A DNA stretch of 64,000 bases from Alphaproteobacteria bacterium (GTDB lineage: Bacteria > Pseudomonadota > Alphaproteobacteria > Rhodobacterales > Rhodobacteraceae): assembly GCA_030429495.1 (NCBI GenBank), contig JAUIFH010000001.1, positions 248,001 to 312,000 on the forward strand. The letters are read 5' to 3'. Position numbers and translations under genes: made by a program. The notes beneath the pieces were generated by a model, which made no database searches, had not been told where the DNA came from, and saw only the letters and a program-made list of their open reading frames with translations. Numbering within the stretch: position 1 is the first letter of the stretch; each line of letters starts with the position of its first letter. Positions 9,007 to 17,770 of this stretch are shown here, piece after piece.

Positions 9007-9292
9007 CGCGGGCCTCGATCATGCGCAGTTTCACGCGTGCGGGGGCGGCCAGGGCCTCTCCTGTCCGGGCGTCGAACAGGCCCTGATGCAAAGGGCATTC
9101 GATGTGGCGTCCGTCGAAATACCCGTCGCAGAGATTGGCCGCGCCATGCGTGCAGCGGGCCATCGAAACCGTGATCCCGTCGGCGGTGTCATAGACGGCA
9201 AGCTCGCGCGTGCCGAGCCGGACCGGCGTGACATCGCCGGTTTCAAGCTCCGAAACCGCGATCAGGTCCTGCCAATTCCGCTCACGGCTCAC
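8975..9292 (-). CDS. Rieske-type [2Fe-2S] ferredoxin
   Basis: A 105-residue soluble Rieske protein. Cluster ligands are seen as CTHG (Cys47, His49) and CPLHQG (Cys66, His69), with the short spacing of ferredoxin components of oxygenases. The start is GTG at 9292, overlapping the stop of the desaturase-like gene (GTGA); a longer frame extends upstream but only reads the desaturase gene in another phase. The coupling strongly suggests it is the electron donor of that membrane enzyme. Its reductase is not encoded next to it. Its 3' end overlaps the convergent creatininase gene by 32 bases. Confidence 0.9.
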   Translation of the reverse strand: MSRERNWQDLIAVSELETGDVTPVRLGTRELAVYDTADGITVSMARCTHGAANLCDGYFDGRHIECPLHQGLFDARTGEALAAPARVKLRMIEARVSGAMVQVLL

Positions 9293-10257
9293 TGCGGTGC
9301 TCCTGCGGTCTGGTCCACCCGCGGCGTCCGTCCGGTCAACTGCCGCAGAATGTCGATGTGCGCGCCGAGATATCCGCGCTTTTCCACATGGATGTAGCCG
9401 TCGAGTATCCGGTGCAGTTTCGGCAACGCGTGATATGGCACCGACGACGCGTAGTGGTGTTCGGCGTGGTAGTTCATGTTCCAGCACAGGAAGCGGATCG
9501 GCCACGAGACGAGGTTGGTGCGCGTGTTCTCTTTCATGTCACGGGTCATGGGCCGCCCGACATGCTCGGTCATGCGGATCGCGCGCATCACGGGTTCGCC
9601 CAGAATGACCGGCAGCCACCAGTACCAGACCGGCGCCCACCAGTTGAAGGCGATGCAAGCGACAAGGATGGTGATGTAGCCCAGTGCCATGATCCGCGCT
9701 TCCAGGAATACGGTGCGGTGCTCTTCCTTCGGAATGAAGCGCATCTCGTCCGCGCTCAGGCGGCCGAGGATGTGGCGTCCGAGTTCCGTGAACTTCGTCC
9801 GCCAGTAGGGAATGGACGAGATGTACCAGAGGTACCCACCCAGCGATGACGGCAGCGGGATCATCTCCGGGTCCTCGCCGTGAAGCTGGGTGTAGGTGTG
9901 GTGGTCGCAATGTTCGTAGCGGAAGAACCGGTGCGGCAGCATGATCACGAAGCCGCAGATATTGCCCGCAACGTCGTTGAGCCAGCGCGTGCGGAACACC
10001 GTATAGTGCACGCATTCGTGCTGAAGCGAGAAATGATGGACGAGGACGATGCCGTGCAGGAACATCGCTGGCCAGATCCAGAAAGTTCCCATCGACATCC
10101 AGATCAGCGTGCCCGTTCCGGTAAGGAGGAGCAGCCACAGCGCCAGATGAATGAACGCGGGCCGGTCGGACCGCTGCATCAACGCCTTCAGCTCACTTCG
10201 CGTCAGAACGCCGTCGTTCAGTGCCTGGGTGATGGGGGTGAGTACATTCTGGGTCAT
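9289..10257 (-). CDS. Membrane di-iron oxygenase / fatty-acid-desaturase-like protein
   Basis: A 322-residue integral membrane protein with the three histidine boxes of the desaturase/hydroxylase superfamily: HECVH at 80-84, HCDHH at 116-120 and HAEHH at 264-268. Hydrophobic segments near 37-58, 60-78, 98-110 and 190-222 fit four transmembrane spans. The chosen ATG at 10257 has GGGAGG six bases upstream; a longer frame to 10293 has no such site. It is followed by, and translationally coupled to, a Rieske ferredoxin and preceded by an XRE-cupin regulator. Such pairs can hydroxylate or desaturate small molecules as well as acyl chains. Given the catabolic neighbours, a small substrate is more likely than a membrane lipid, but this is inference. 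Confidence 0.85.
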   Translation of the reverse strand: MTQNVLTPITQALNDGVLTRSELKALMQRSDRPAFIHLALWLLLLTGTGTLIWMSMGTFWIWPAMFLHGIVLVHHFSLQHECVHYTVFRTRWLNDVAGNICGFVIMLPHRFFRYEHCDHHTYTQLHGEDPEMIPLPSSLGGYLWYISSIPYWRTKFTELGRHILGRLSADEMRFIPKEEHRTVFLEARIMALGYITILVACIAFNWWAPVWYWWLPVILGEPVMRAIRMTEHVGRPMTRDMKENTRTNLVSWPIRFLCWNMNYHAEHHYASSVPYHALPKLHRILDGYIHVEKRGYLGAHIDILRQLTGRTPRVDQTAGAPQ

Positions 10258-10319
10258 GGTGCCTCCCGTGCGGATGACCCAATATGCACCCATAAGAAAA
10301 ATTTGTCACCAGAAGAAAA

Positions 10320-10931
10320 TCACGTCGAATCCGAAGCCCTCGGTCTCGCGATCGCGACCATGAACCGGACGACCCGTGTGGAAAGCGCCTGGGGGCCGTG
10401 CGGTGCCTCGGCGTCGAAGGTCACGGAATCGCCGGGCGCCATTTCGAACATGTCGTCGCCGATCCGATAGGACATGGCGCCTTCGATCATGTGTATGAAT
10501 TCGATACCCGGGTGCTGGAACAGCGGTTGACCCGCCGCCGATTCCTCAAGCGTGATGATGTGGCTTTCGAACTCGGTGCTAGCAGTATCGACTTTGCCAA
10601 TCATCTTGTAGTCATGCCCGTAGGTCGTGCCCGAGCGGCGTACACGGATGCCTTCGCCCGCACGCACGAAGGTCACGTCGCGCCGCTCGACCGTGGATGC
10701 GAAGAGGTTGGCGATCGGGATGCCGATCGCGGCGGCGAGCGCGTCGAGCGTTGCAAGCGATGCCGACACCCGGCCGCGCTCGATCTTTGAGATCATCGTG
10801 GTTGATACGCCGGAGCGTTCCGACAAGGCCGCAAGCGTCAGTTCGCGCGCCGCGCGCGCCTGGCGGAGGGCATCGCCGATGGACTGTTCGAGCGGCGTGC
10901 GACGAGGGGAAGTGCGTTCTGGCAGGGTCAT
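10320..10931 (-). CDS. XRE-family regulator with C-terminal cupin domain
   Basis: A 203-residue two-domain regulator. Residues 16-75 form an HTH_3 domain (GDALRQARAARELTLAAL, then SGVSTTMISKIERGRVSASL). Residues 115-195 form a cupin with HPGIEFIHMIEGAM and APGDSVTFDAEAPHGPQ, the usual small-ligand sensor. This family often controls catabolic or osmolyte genes in response to a small molecule. ATG at 10931; a longer TTG-started frame to 10958 is possible. The gene lies 62 bases upstream of the desaturase gene in the same orientation and diverges from the second ABC importer. It is therefore well placed to control both. Confidence 0.9.
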   Translation of the reverse strand: MTLPERTSPRRTPLEQSIGDALRQARAARELTLAALSERSGVSTTMISKIERGRVSASLATLDALAAAIGIPIANLFASTVERRDVTFVRAGEGIRVRRSGTTYGHDYKMIGKVDTASTEFESHIITLEESAAGQPLFQHPGIEFIHMIEGAMSYRIGDDMFEMAPGDSVTFDAEAPHGPQALSTRVVRFMVAIARPRASDST

Positions 10932-11009
10932 TGCGGCAGGATAGTTACAACGCGGCAAACCACAAACCGAATCGCATCGCCGGTTTCCTTGGCACTGGGA
11001 CGCTTCGGG

Positions 11010-11037
11010 TTGCCGCCCGACTCTGCTTGGCTATGAT
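11010..11037 (+). promoter_or_regulatory. Candidate sigma-70-type promoter for ABC importer 2
   Basis: TTGCCG (11010-11015) and TATGAT (11032-11037) are spaced by 16 bases in the 248-base region between the XRE-cupin gene and the second importer. This is the longest non-coding stretch in the window. It would give a leader of about 135 bases containing the GTATATAC site at 11112. Confidence 0.4.
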
Positions 11038-11111
11038 TATGAGCGGACAGGCGCGGGATCGTCGCATTAGGAGGCGTCGAGGCGCATCTGCCCCGCTTCG
11101 GCGGTAAATAA

Positions 11112-11119
11112 GTATATAC
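11112..11119. promoter_or_regulatory. HutC-type operator (GTATATAC) before importer 2
   Basis: The palindrome GTATATAC fits the GTnTAnAC consensus of the HutC subfamily of GntR regulators. It sits 61 bases before the importer-2 ATPase gene. The 12-base context AAGTATATACAT occurs again upstream of the HutC-type regulator gene at 16094, which is the strongest reason to take it as that protein's site. Confidence 0.55.
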
Positions 11120-11179
11120 ATATTCACGACACGCGCTACTATGTGGATTTAACGGGTGTCCATCGGGGAAGCAGGGTCG

Positions 11180-11926
<747 letters not shown>

Positions 11927-11927
11927 G

Positions 11928-12767
11928 TTGAGCGCGACGGCAGAGAATGCAGTCGAAACATCGCCGCGCCGGCGCACCAGCCTGCGCAAGATGATCGGGT
12001 CGCGCCCGGTCTCGGTCGCGATCTACCTTGCCGTGATGTGGGTCATCGTCGCCACTGCGCTGAAGGGCGCCGAGGCGATGGGCTACAACTGGCAATGGTA
12101 CCGAATCCCTCGCTACTTCTACGAAGCAACCGAGGGCGGCATCGTCCTAGGTGAAATTCCGTGGGGCCTCGTCGGGACGCTCGCGCTTTCGGGAACAGCC
12201 TTTCTTCTCGCGGTGGCGATCGGCTTGATTGTCGCGCTCTTGCGCCTGTCGGACCTGATTGTCGGGCGCTGGGTCGCGCGCGGGTTTCTCGAACTCGTCC
12301 GCAATACGCCCCTGCTCGTCCTGCTCTATGTTTTCTACTATGTTTTCGGCCCGATCTTCGGGCTGAACCGCTACACGGCCAGCGTCGGATGCCTTGCCGT
12401 CTTTCACGGCGCACTGATTTCCGAGATCTTCCGTGCAGGCATCAATGCGGTGCCGAGAGGGCAGTGGGAGGCCGCTAACTCAATCGGCATGACCGGCTGG
12501 CAGATCTATCGCTACATCGTGCTGCCGCAGTCGATCCGCTTCATGCTGCCGCCGATGACCGGCGAGGTGGTGAACATGATCAAAAGTTCGGCGATCGTCA
12601 GCGTGATCGCCGTCGCAGAGCTCACCACGGTCGGCCGCAATATTATCTCCGACACGTACATGAGCTTTGAGATCTGGTTCACGATCGCCGCCGTCTACAT
12701 GGTCGTGACACTCATCATATCGACCGGCGCCACCGTCCTGGAAAGACGGTACGCTGTTCGGGACTGA
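11928..12767 (+). CDS. Amino-acid-type ABC transporter permease
   Basis: A 279-residue inner-membrane permease of the polar amino acid family. A basic cytoplasmic N-terminus is followed by a first transmembrane segment near residues 31-47, a periplasmic stretch, then the core domain with FLELVRNTPLLVLLYVFYYV and the EAA loop WEAANSIGMTGWQIYRYIV before LPQSIRFMLPP. The start is probably TTG at 11928, with GGAG seven bases upstream and the ATPase stop only two bases before; a much longer in-frame extension lies inside the ATPase gene and is not real. It pairs with the permease at 13690-14568, which has the same architecture, to give a heterodimeric channel. Confidence 0.87.
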   Translation: MSATAENAVETSPRRRTSLRKMIGSRPVSVAIYLAVMWVIVATALKGAEAMGYNWQWYRIPRYFYEATEGGIVLGEIPWGLVGTLALSGTAFLLAVAIGLIVALLRLSDLIVGRWVARGFLELVRNTPLLVLLYVFYYVFGPIFGLNRYTASVGCLAVFHGALISEIFRAGINAVPRGQWEAANSIGMTGWQIYRYIVLPQSIRFMLPPMTGEVVNMIKSSAIVSVIAVAELTTVGRNIISDTYMSFEIWFTIAAVYMVVTLIISTGATVLERRYAVRD

Positions 12768-12805
12768 TCCCAACCCAATAAGCAACCGCAACAGGGAGTA
12801 ACACA

Positions 12806-13639
12806 ATGAAACTGACAAGACGGATGCTCAATACAGCGCTGGGTGCGGTCGTGGCCGCGGCCCTTGCGTTGCCCGCCGCAGCGCAGGAGGCAGCTCAGGC
12901 GCTGTCGAAGGAAAGCGTGATCGAAACGATCAAGCAGCGTGGCGTGATCAAGATCGGCCTATCGCTGTTCGTGCCGTGGTCGATGCGCGACAAGAACGGC
13001 GAGCTGATCGGCTTCGAACTCGACGTCGGACGGCAGCTGGCCGAGGACATGGGCGTGGATGTCGAATTCGTGCCGACCGCCTGGGACGGCATCATCCCGG
13101 CCCTCGTTTCGGGCAAGTTCGACGTGATCATTTCGGGCATGTCCATCACGGCGGAACGGAACCTGACGGTCAACTTCTCTGACCCCTACGCGTATTCCGG
13201 CCTGACCATCCTTGCCAACAAGGCGATGACCGAAGGCTACACGCTGGACGACTTCAACAAGCCCGAAGTGACCTTCGCCGCCCGGCGCGGCGCAACACCG
13301 GTTGTGGTCATCCAACGGATCTTCCCCGACGCGACGCTTCTTCAGTTCGACGAGGATGGTGCAGCGACGCAGGAGGTTCTGAACGGAAACGCCCATGCGA
13401 CGATGTCCTCCGAACCGACGCCGTCGCGCGAGGCGCGCAAGCACCCCGAAACTCTCAGCGTTCCCTTCGATCAGGTTTGGGATGCACGCGGTGAGGCCTT
13501 CGCCTACCGCAAGGGCGACCCGGACGCGACGAACTTCTTCAACAACTGGATCGGTACGCGCTGGCGGACCGGCTGGCTGAAGGAACGTCACGACTACTGG
13601 TTCAAGGGTAACGAATGGGAACCGATGGTCGAACAGTGA
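12806..13639 (+). CDS. Periplasmic substrate-binding protein of ABC importer 2
   Basis: A 277-residue family 3 solute-binding protein. The signal peptide covers about residues 1-26 and ends ALPAAAQ. The mature protein has VIKIGLSLFVPWSMRDKNGE, GFELDVGRQLAEDMGVDVEF and SGMSITAERNLTVNFSDPY, which are standard for amino-acid binders; the arginine in the TAERN segment usually holds an alpha-carboxylate. That points to a carboxylated, amino-acid-like ligand. ATG at 12806 with AGGGAG upstream. It sits between the two permease genes, and a strong hairpin follows its stop codon. Confidence 0.92.
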   Translation: MKLTRRMLNTALGAVVAAALALPAAAQEAAQALSKESVIETIKQRGVIKIGLSLFVPWSMRDKNGELIGFELDVGRQLAEDMGVDVEFVPTAWDGIIPALVSGKFDVIISGMSITAERNLTVNFSDPYAYSGLTILANKAMTEGYTLDDFNKPEVTFAARRGATPVVVIQRIFPDATLLQFDEDGAATQEVLNGNAHATMSSEPTPSREARKHPETLSVPFDQVWDARGEAFAYRKGDPDATNFFNNWIGTRWRTGWLKERHDYWFKGNEWEPMVEQ

Positions 13640-13647
13640 CCTGAGCG

Positions 13648-13673
13648 GGCGCCCGGCCTTCGTGCCGGGCGCC
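13648..13673 (+). terminator. Hairpin after binding protein 2
   Basis: A perfect 10-base stem (GGCGCCCGGC / GCCGGGCGCC) with a 6-base loop CTTCGT, followed by TTT, begins nine bases after the binding-protein stop. The second permease gene starts at 13690, so this is an intra-operon partial terminator or mRNA stabiliser that would raise binding-protein levels over the permease. Confidence 0.65.
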
Positions 13674-13689
13674 TTTCGCCGGAGGGGTG

Positions 13690-14568
13690 ATGCACAAGAC
13701 GCGGAAAAGATTGCACTGGCTCGATTGGCTGATCCTCGCGGTTCTCGCCGGGTTCGTCTTCGTGATCTGGTATCGCATCTCCGGCACGCTGAACTACAAG
13801 TGGCAGTGGGAGAGAATCCCGAACTACATCCTGCGCTGGGACGAGGAAGACGGCCGCTGGGTCGCGAATCTGCTCTTGCAGGGGCTGATCACCACGATCC
13901 GCATCTCGATCTATGCCAGCATCCTTGCCTTGATCCTCGGCACGATCCTCGGCATCGCGCGCTGCGCCGAGAACCTCGCGATCCGAATGCTGGCGCGGAC
14001 CTACCTGGAGTTTCTGCGGAACATCCCGCCCGTTGTCGTAGTTTTCATCTTCTTCTTCTTCCTGTCCGAACAGTTCATCACCGCGCTGAACATCGAGGGC
14101 TGGGCACGCGGCATCGCCAGGCAGGAAAACAACGGTGTGTGGGAATTCTTCTTCGGCGACATGCGGCTGTTTCCGTCGATGATCTCGGGAACTATCGTTC
14201 TCGCGCTTTTTGAAAGCGCGTTCGTCGGCGAAATCGTCAGGGCCGGCATCCAGTCGATACCGCGCGGCCAGCGCGAGGCGGCGCGGTCCATCGGCATGAC
14301 CTGGCTGGACGAGATGCGGTTCATCATTCTGCCGCAGGCGATGCGCAAGGTGCTTCCGCCGCTGTCGAACCAGTTCATCTCGCTCATCAAGGACAGCTCG
14401 ATCATCTCGCTGATCTCGGTGCAGGAACTGACCTACAAGACTGTGGAACTGGTTGCCTCCACGCGGATGATCTTCGAGGCGTGGCTGACGACAGCGGCCT
14501 TCTACTTCATTCTCTGCTTCGGCCTGTCGCTTCTGTTCAGACGCCTTGAGCGGGAAGGCCGGGCCTGA
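13690..14568 (+). CDS. Amino-acid-type ABC transporter permease 2
   Basis: A 292-residue permease of the polar amino acid family. One transmembrane segment near residues 13-32 is followed by a periplasmic stretch and the core transport domain, with FLRNIPPVVVVFIFFFFL and the EAA loop REAARSIGMTWLDEMRFIIL before PQAMRKVLPPL. ATG at 13690 with GGAGG four bases upstream; an adjacent GTG at 13687 is less likely. It is the second half of the heterodimeric channel of importer 2. Its last 32 bases overlap the convergent MATE gene. Confidence 0.9.
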   Translation: MHKTRKRLHWLDWLILAVLAGFVFVIWYRISGTLNYKWQWERIPNYILRWDEEDGRWVANLLLQGLITTIRISIYASILALILGTILGIARCAENLAIRMLARTYLEFLRNIPPVVVVFIFFFFLSEQFITALNIEGWARGIARQENNGVWEFFFGDMRLFPSMISGTIVLALFESAFVGEIVRAGIQSIPRGQREAARSIGMTWLDEMRFIILPQAMRKVLPPLSNQFISLIKDSSIISLISVQELTYKTVELVASTRMIFEAWLTTAAFYFILCFGLSLLFRRLEREGRA

Positions 14569-15922
14569 ACAGTCCGCCGATCAGACGTCGGGCGGTCCGA
14601 TCGGCAACGAAGATCGACAGGGCGAGGCCGGTCGTCACTGCGGCTGCGATACCAAACCAGACACCCCAGGTGCCAAGGTCGAGAAGCCGCGCGAATATCC
14701 AGCAGAAGAACGCGACGGCGATACCCTGCCGGTAAAGGCCGATCCAGACAGTTGCAATCGGTCTCTTGAGCGCCTGAAGGAAAGAGTTCATGGCGAACAG
14801 GACGATATAGACCGGCAGGATGAACCCGTCGACATGCAGGTAGTCGCCGCCGATCCGGATGACGTCGGGGTCGGAGGTGAAGACGGCTATCAGCGGGCGT
14901 GCGGCGAACCAGAGGAAAACCGATCCGCAGAGCATGATCGCCACGCCCGCCTTGCAGCAGAAGGCGAGCGCCTCGCGCACACGGTCGTGGTTGCCGGCGC
15001 CGAAGTTCTGTGCGGCGATCGGGAGAAGGGCGCCAGTCAGCCCGAAGCCCGGAAGCAGGATCAGCTGCTCGATCCGCAGCCCTATGCCGTAGGCGGCGAG
15101 GGCGGCGGGACCATAACTCTTGAGGTAGTACTGCACCACGAAGCCGGCGATCAGCATGATCATCATCGCGAAGGTCGTCGGAAGTGCCTGCGCCGTGATT
15201 TCGCGATAGGTCGAGAGGTCAGGTCGCCAGAGGGCGGGGCTGTCATGCGCCATCAGTTCAGAACGGAACACCCGCCACAGGATGAACGCCATGACGCCCG
15301 TCTGGCTCACCAGCGTCGACAGGGCGATTCCGTTGAACCCAATGCCGGGGACAAGGCTGGGCACCCCGAAGATGAACAGGGGATTGAGCGCGAGGTTGGC
15401 GAAGAACGCCGCGATCTGGGCGCGCTTCATCGATTGCGTATCGCCAAGTGCGCTGAGGATGCCGTTGGCGCCGAAGGCCAGAAGGAAGGGGGTCGTCGCG
15501 AACAGCATGACATTCATATAGGTCACGGCCGCGTCACGATACGCCCCCGGCTCTGACACAAGCGCCAGCATTGCCGGAGAGCCCTTGATCCCGCTGAGGG
15601 CGAGCAGAACGGCGACGATCGTTCCGAAACCAATTCCCTGGCAGGCAAGCCGCTTCGCGCCGGTGAAATCCTCCGCACCTATCGCGTTTCCGATCAGTGC
15701 GCTCATCGCATTGCCGAGGCCGATGCCGAAGGCGATCAGGATGAAGAACACCTGGAACGTGATGGCGAGGCCCGCCTGGGCATCGGTCGAAAGCAGGCCC
15801 GCGAACCAGACATCGACGACGTTGTAGAGCGTGGTGAAGACCATGCCGATCGCCGCTGGAATTGCGAGCGCACGGAAATGCCCCGGGATCGAACCCTGTC
15901 TGAGACTGCGCAGTCGCGTCAT
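14537..15922 (-). CDS. MATE-family multidrug/metabolite exporter
   Basis: A 461-residue membrane protein of the MATE (multi antimicrobial extrusion) family with about twelve predicted spans in two related halves. Segments such as GMVFTTLYNVVDVWFAGLLS at the first helix and GNAMSALIGNAIGAEDF match the family's conserved N-lobe. MATE proteins use sodium or proton gradients to export cationic or small organic compounds. Its position between the importer operon and the GntR regulator suggests export of the same or a related compound, or of a toxic intermediate. It is transcribed divergently from the GntR gene across a 171-base region. Confidence 0.92.
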   Translation of the reverse strand: MTRLRSLRQGSIPGHFRALAIPAAIGMVFTTLYNVVDVWFAGLLSTDAQAGLAITFQVFFILIAFGIGLGNAMSALIGNAIGAEDFTGAKRLACQGIGFGTIVAVLLALSGIKGSPAMLALVSEPGAYRDAAVTYMNVMLFATTPFLLAFGANGILSALGDTQSMKRAQIAAFFANLALNPLFIFGVPSLVPGIGFNGIALSTLVSQTGVMAFILWRVFRSELMAHDSPALWRPDLSTYREITAQALPTTFAMMIMLIAGFVVQYYLKSYGPAALAAYGIGLRIEQLILLPGFGLTGALLPIAAQNFGAGNHDRVREALAFCCKAGVAIMLCGSVFLWFAARPLIAVFTSDPDVIRIGGDYLHVDGFILPVYIVLFAMNSFLQALKRPIATVWIGLYRQGIAVAFFCWIFARLLDLGTWGVWFGIAAAVTTGLALSIFVADRTARRLIGGLFRPGLPAQGV

Positions 15923-15996
15923 GAACCTGTCTCGATATCAGCTGCCGCTGCGGATGCCCTGGCAACGCCGGCAGACTATACAGGCCCTGCCATTAA

Positions 15997-16004
15997 GTAT
16001 ATAC
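15997..16004. promoter_or_regulatory. HutC-type operator (GTATATAC) before the GntR gene
   Basis: The same GTATATAC palindrome, within the same 12-base AAGTATATACAT, lies 90 bases before the GntR start and 75 bases before the divergent MATE start. It fits the HutC consensus GTnTAnAC and suggests autoregulation together with control of the exporter. Confidence 0.55.
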
Positions 16005-16093
16005 ATTTAAAGGGTAACGGAAGGCCGGCAACCGTGCGTCCCGTATCACGCAACCGCGAGGCTGTCGCCTCGGAATTCGGGTAAGGGCGGAAG

Positions 16094-16810
16094 GTGAGTA
16101 GGAACACGAGTCAACCGCTCTACAAGCACGTCAAGAAGCAGATGCTCGACCGGATTCGGTCGGGCAAGCTCGGCTTTGGCGCGCTCGTGCCGTGCGAGGC
16201 AGATCTGGCCGAAGAATTCGGCTGTGCGCGCCTGACGGTGCATCGTGCGCTGCGTGAACTTGCCGACGAAGGGTTCCTGGAACGCCGTCGCCGCGCAGGA
16301 ACACGTGTCGCCCAACGCGCAAGCCGAGGGTTTCAGCTTTCAGTTTCGCGCGTCGACGAAGAGGTTTTCGCCCGCGGAGAAGTCTATCGCTACGAGCTGA
16401 TCACCCGGGTTGCGGCGACTGCGCCCAATCCGGTCGCGTCTGCCTTCGGCATCGCGCCCGGGGCCGAGATGCTGCATGTCGTCTGCAGGCACTGGTCGAA
16501 TGACCGGGTCTTCCAGACCGAAGACCGCTGGATCAACACCGATGCGATTCCCGCAGCCGCCGATCAGCCGTTTCGCCATGCAGGCCCAAACAGGTGGCTT
16601 CTCGACAATGTCCCATTCTCCGAGGTTCGGCACGAGATCGCGGCGGTCGCGGCGGGGCCCGAAGAGGCGCGGCTTCTCAAGCTGGATGCCGGGCATCCCC
16701 TGCTTCAGATCCGGCGCGAGACGGGGTGGCAGGGTCGTTCAGTCACCGTTGCCGTTCTGAACCATCCCGGCGAACTCTTCACACTCACGTCCCAGCCCCA
16801 GGCGGTGTGA
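16094..16810 (+). CDS. GntR-family regulator, HutC subfamily (UTRA domain)
   Basis: A 238-residue repressor-type protein. Residues 5-75 are the winged helix (PLYKHVKKQMLDRIRSG, then CARLTVHRALRELADEGFLE). Residues 95-235 are the UTRA effector domain, with the common VCRHWSNDRVFQTEDRWI and LLQIRRETGW blocks. This domain architecture defines the HutC subfamily, whose ligands are often histidine-pathway intermediates, sugars or amino-acid derivatives. The start is GTG at 16094. It probably binds the two GTATATAC sites at 11112 and 15997. Its last 26 bases overlap the convergent LysR gene. Confidence 0.92.
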   Translation: MSRNTSQPLYKHVKKQMLDRIRSGKLGFGALVPCEADLAEEFGCARLTVHRALRELADEGFLERRRRAGTRVAQRASRGFQLSVSRVDEEVFARGEVYRYELITRVAATAPNPVASAFGIAPGAEMLHVVCRHWSNDRVFQTEDRWINTDAIPAAADQPFRHAGPNRWLLDNVPFSEVRHEIAAVAAGPEEARLLKLDAGHPLLQIRRETGWQGRSVTVAVLNHPGELFTLTSQPQAV

Positions 16811-17717
16811 ACCGCGGTTGCCGCTGCGCCTCGCGCACCAGCCAGTCGCGGAACAGCCGGATCGGAGCGATGTCGAGCGCGCGCTCAGGGCAGACGAACC
16901 AGTAGGCGAAGTTGGATCGGGCGATCAGCGGCAGCGGCATGACGAGGGTTCCGGCCCTGAGTGCGTCGATCACCAGCGGTTCCCGTCCAAGCGCGACACC
17001 CGCGCCTTGAACGGCGGCCTGAATCGAGAGGTTTGACTGGCCAAACCGCCTGAGCCGTTGCGACGCCGGTAGGGCAATGCCGGTTTGCTCTGCCCAGAAT
17101 TCCCAGGTGGGGGGGCGGCCCCTTTGCGACATGTGCAAGTCGATCAAGCGGGTGTGGTCGGCAAGGTCTTCAGGTCGCCGGATGCCAGTCCCGTCTTTCA
17201 GAAGGGACGGCGCGCAGACCGGGAACACACGCTCCCCCAGCAGTTTCTCGCCATGCATCCGCGCCGGCGCAGTGGCGCCGTAACGGATGAAGACATCGGC
17301 CAGCCCCGCTTCGACCGGGTTCTCGTCGATCCGCGTAGAGATGGATACCGGAATCTCGGGATGGTCGTGATCGAAGTTCAGCAGTCTCGGGAACAGCCAG
17401 TTGACGGCGAAGCCTGGCGGACAGGCGACATTGATCTTCGATACCCGGTGAACCGACGCGCGCATCCCGTCGACAACGTCACCGATCCGGCCAATCCCCT
17501 CCGCCACAGCTTCCGCCAGCCGAAGGCCATCCGGTGTTGCCGCCGATTGCCGCCCGCCGCGGACGACCAGCGTCCGGCCGGTCCAATCCTCCAGCGCGCG
17601 GACATGCTGGCTGACAGCGCTTTGGGTCATGCCCAACTCCTCCGCTGCCCGGCTGAAGCTTTTCAGACGGGTTACGGCTTCCAGCGCGCGCAGGGCGGGG
17701 TAGGGGAGTGTGCGCAT
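16785..17717 (-). CDS. LysR-family regulator, GcvA-like
   Basis: A 310-residue LysR-type regulator of the GcvA group, which is marked by the PYPALRALEAVTRLKSFSRA start and SAVSQHVRALEDWTGRTL helix. The effector domain has the ADVFIRYG and LPLIARSNFAYWFVCPE segments seen in that group. It diverges from the NicX-like and Rieske oxygenase genes and probably controls them. A 15-base palindrome with the T-N11-A form of LysR sites lies just before its start. Confidence 0.92.
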   Translation of the reverse strand: MRTLPYPALRALEAVTRLKSFSRAAEELGMTQSAVSQHVRALEDWTGRTLVVRGGRQSAATPDGLRLAEAVAEGIGRIGDVVDGMRASVHRVSKINVACPPGFAVNWLFPRLLNFDHDHPEIPVSISTRIDENPVEAGLADVFIRYGATAPARMHGEKLLGERVFPVCAPSLLKDGTGIRRPEDLADHTRLIDLHMSQRGRPPTWEFWAEQTGIALPASQRLRRFGQSNLSIQAAVQGAGVALGREPLVIDALRAGTLVMPLPLIARSNFAYWFVCPERALDIAPIRLFRDWLVREAQRQPRFTPPGAGT

Positions 17718-17720
17718 AAA

Positions 17721-17735
17721 ATTAGTAAAACTAAT
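17721..17735. promoter_or_regulatory. LysR-type operator (T-N11-A palindrome)
   Basis: ATTAGTAAAACTAAT has perfect 6-base arms around AAA, and it meets the T-N11-A rule for LysR binding sites. It is three bases upstream of the LysR gene and 36 bases before the divergent NicX-like gene. This is the expected place for autoregulation and control of the neighbour. Confidence 0.65.
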
Positions 17736-17770
17736 CTCTCACATTATGTAAACGAAATTGTCGTAACAGC

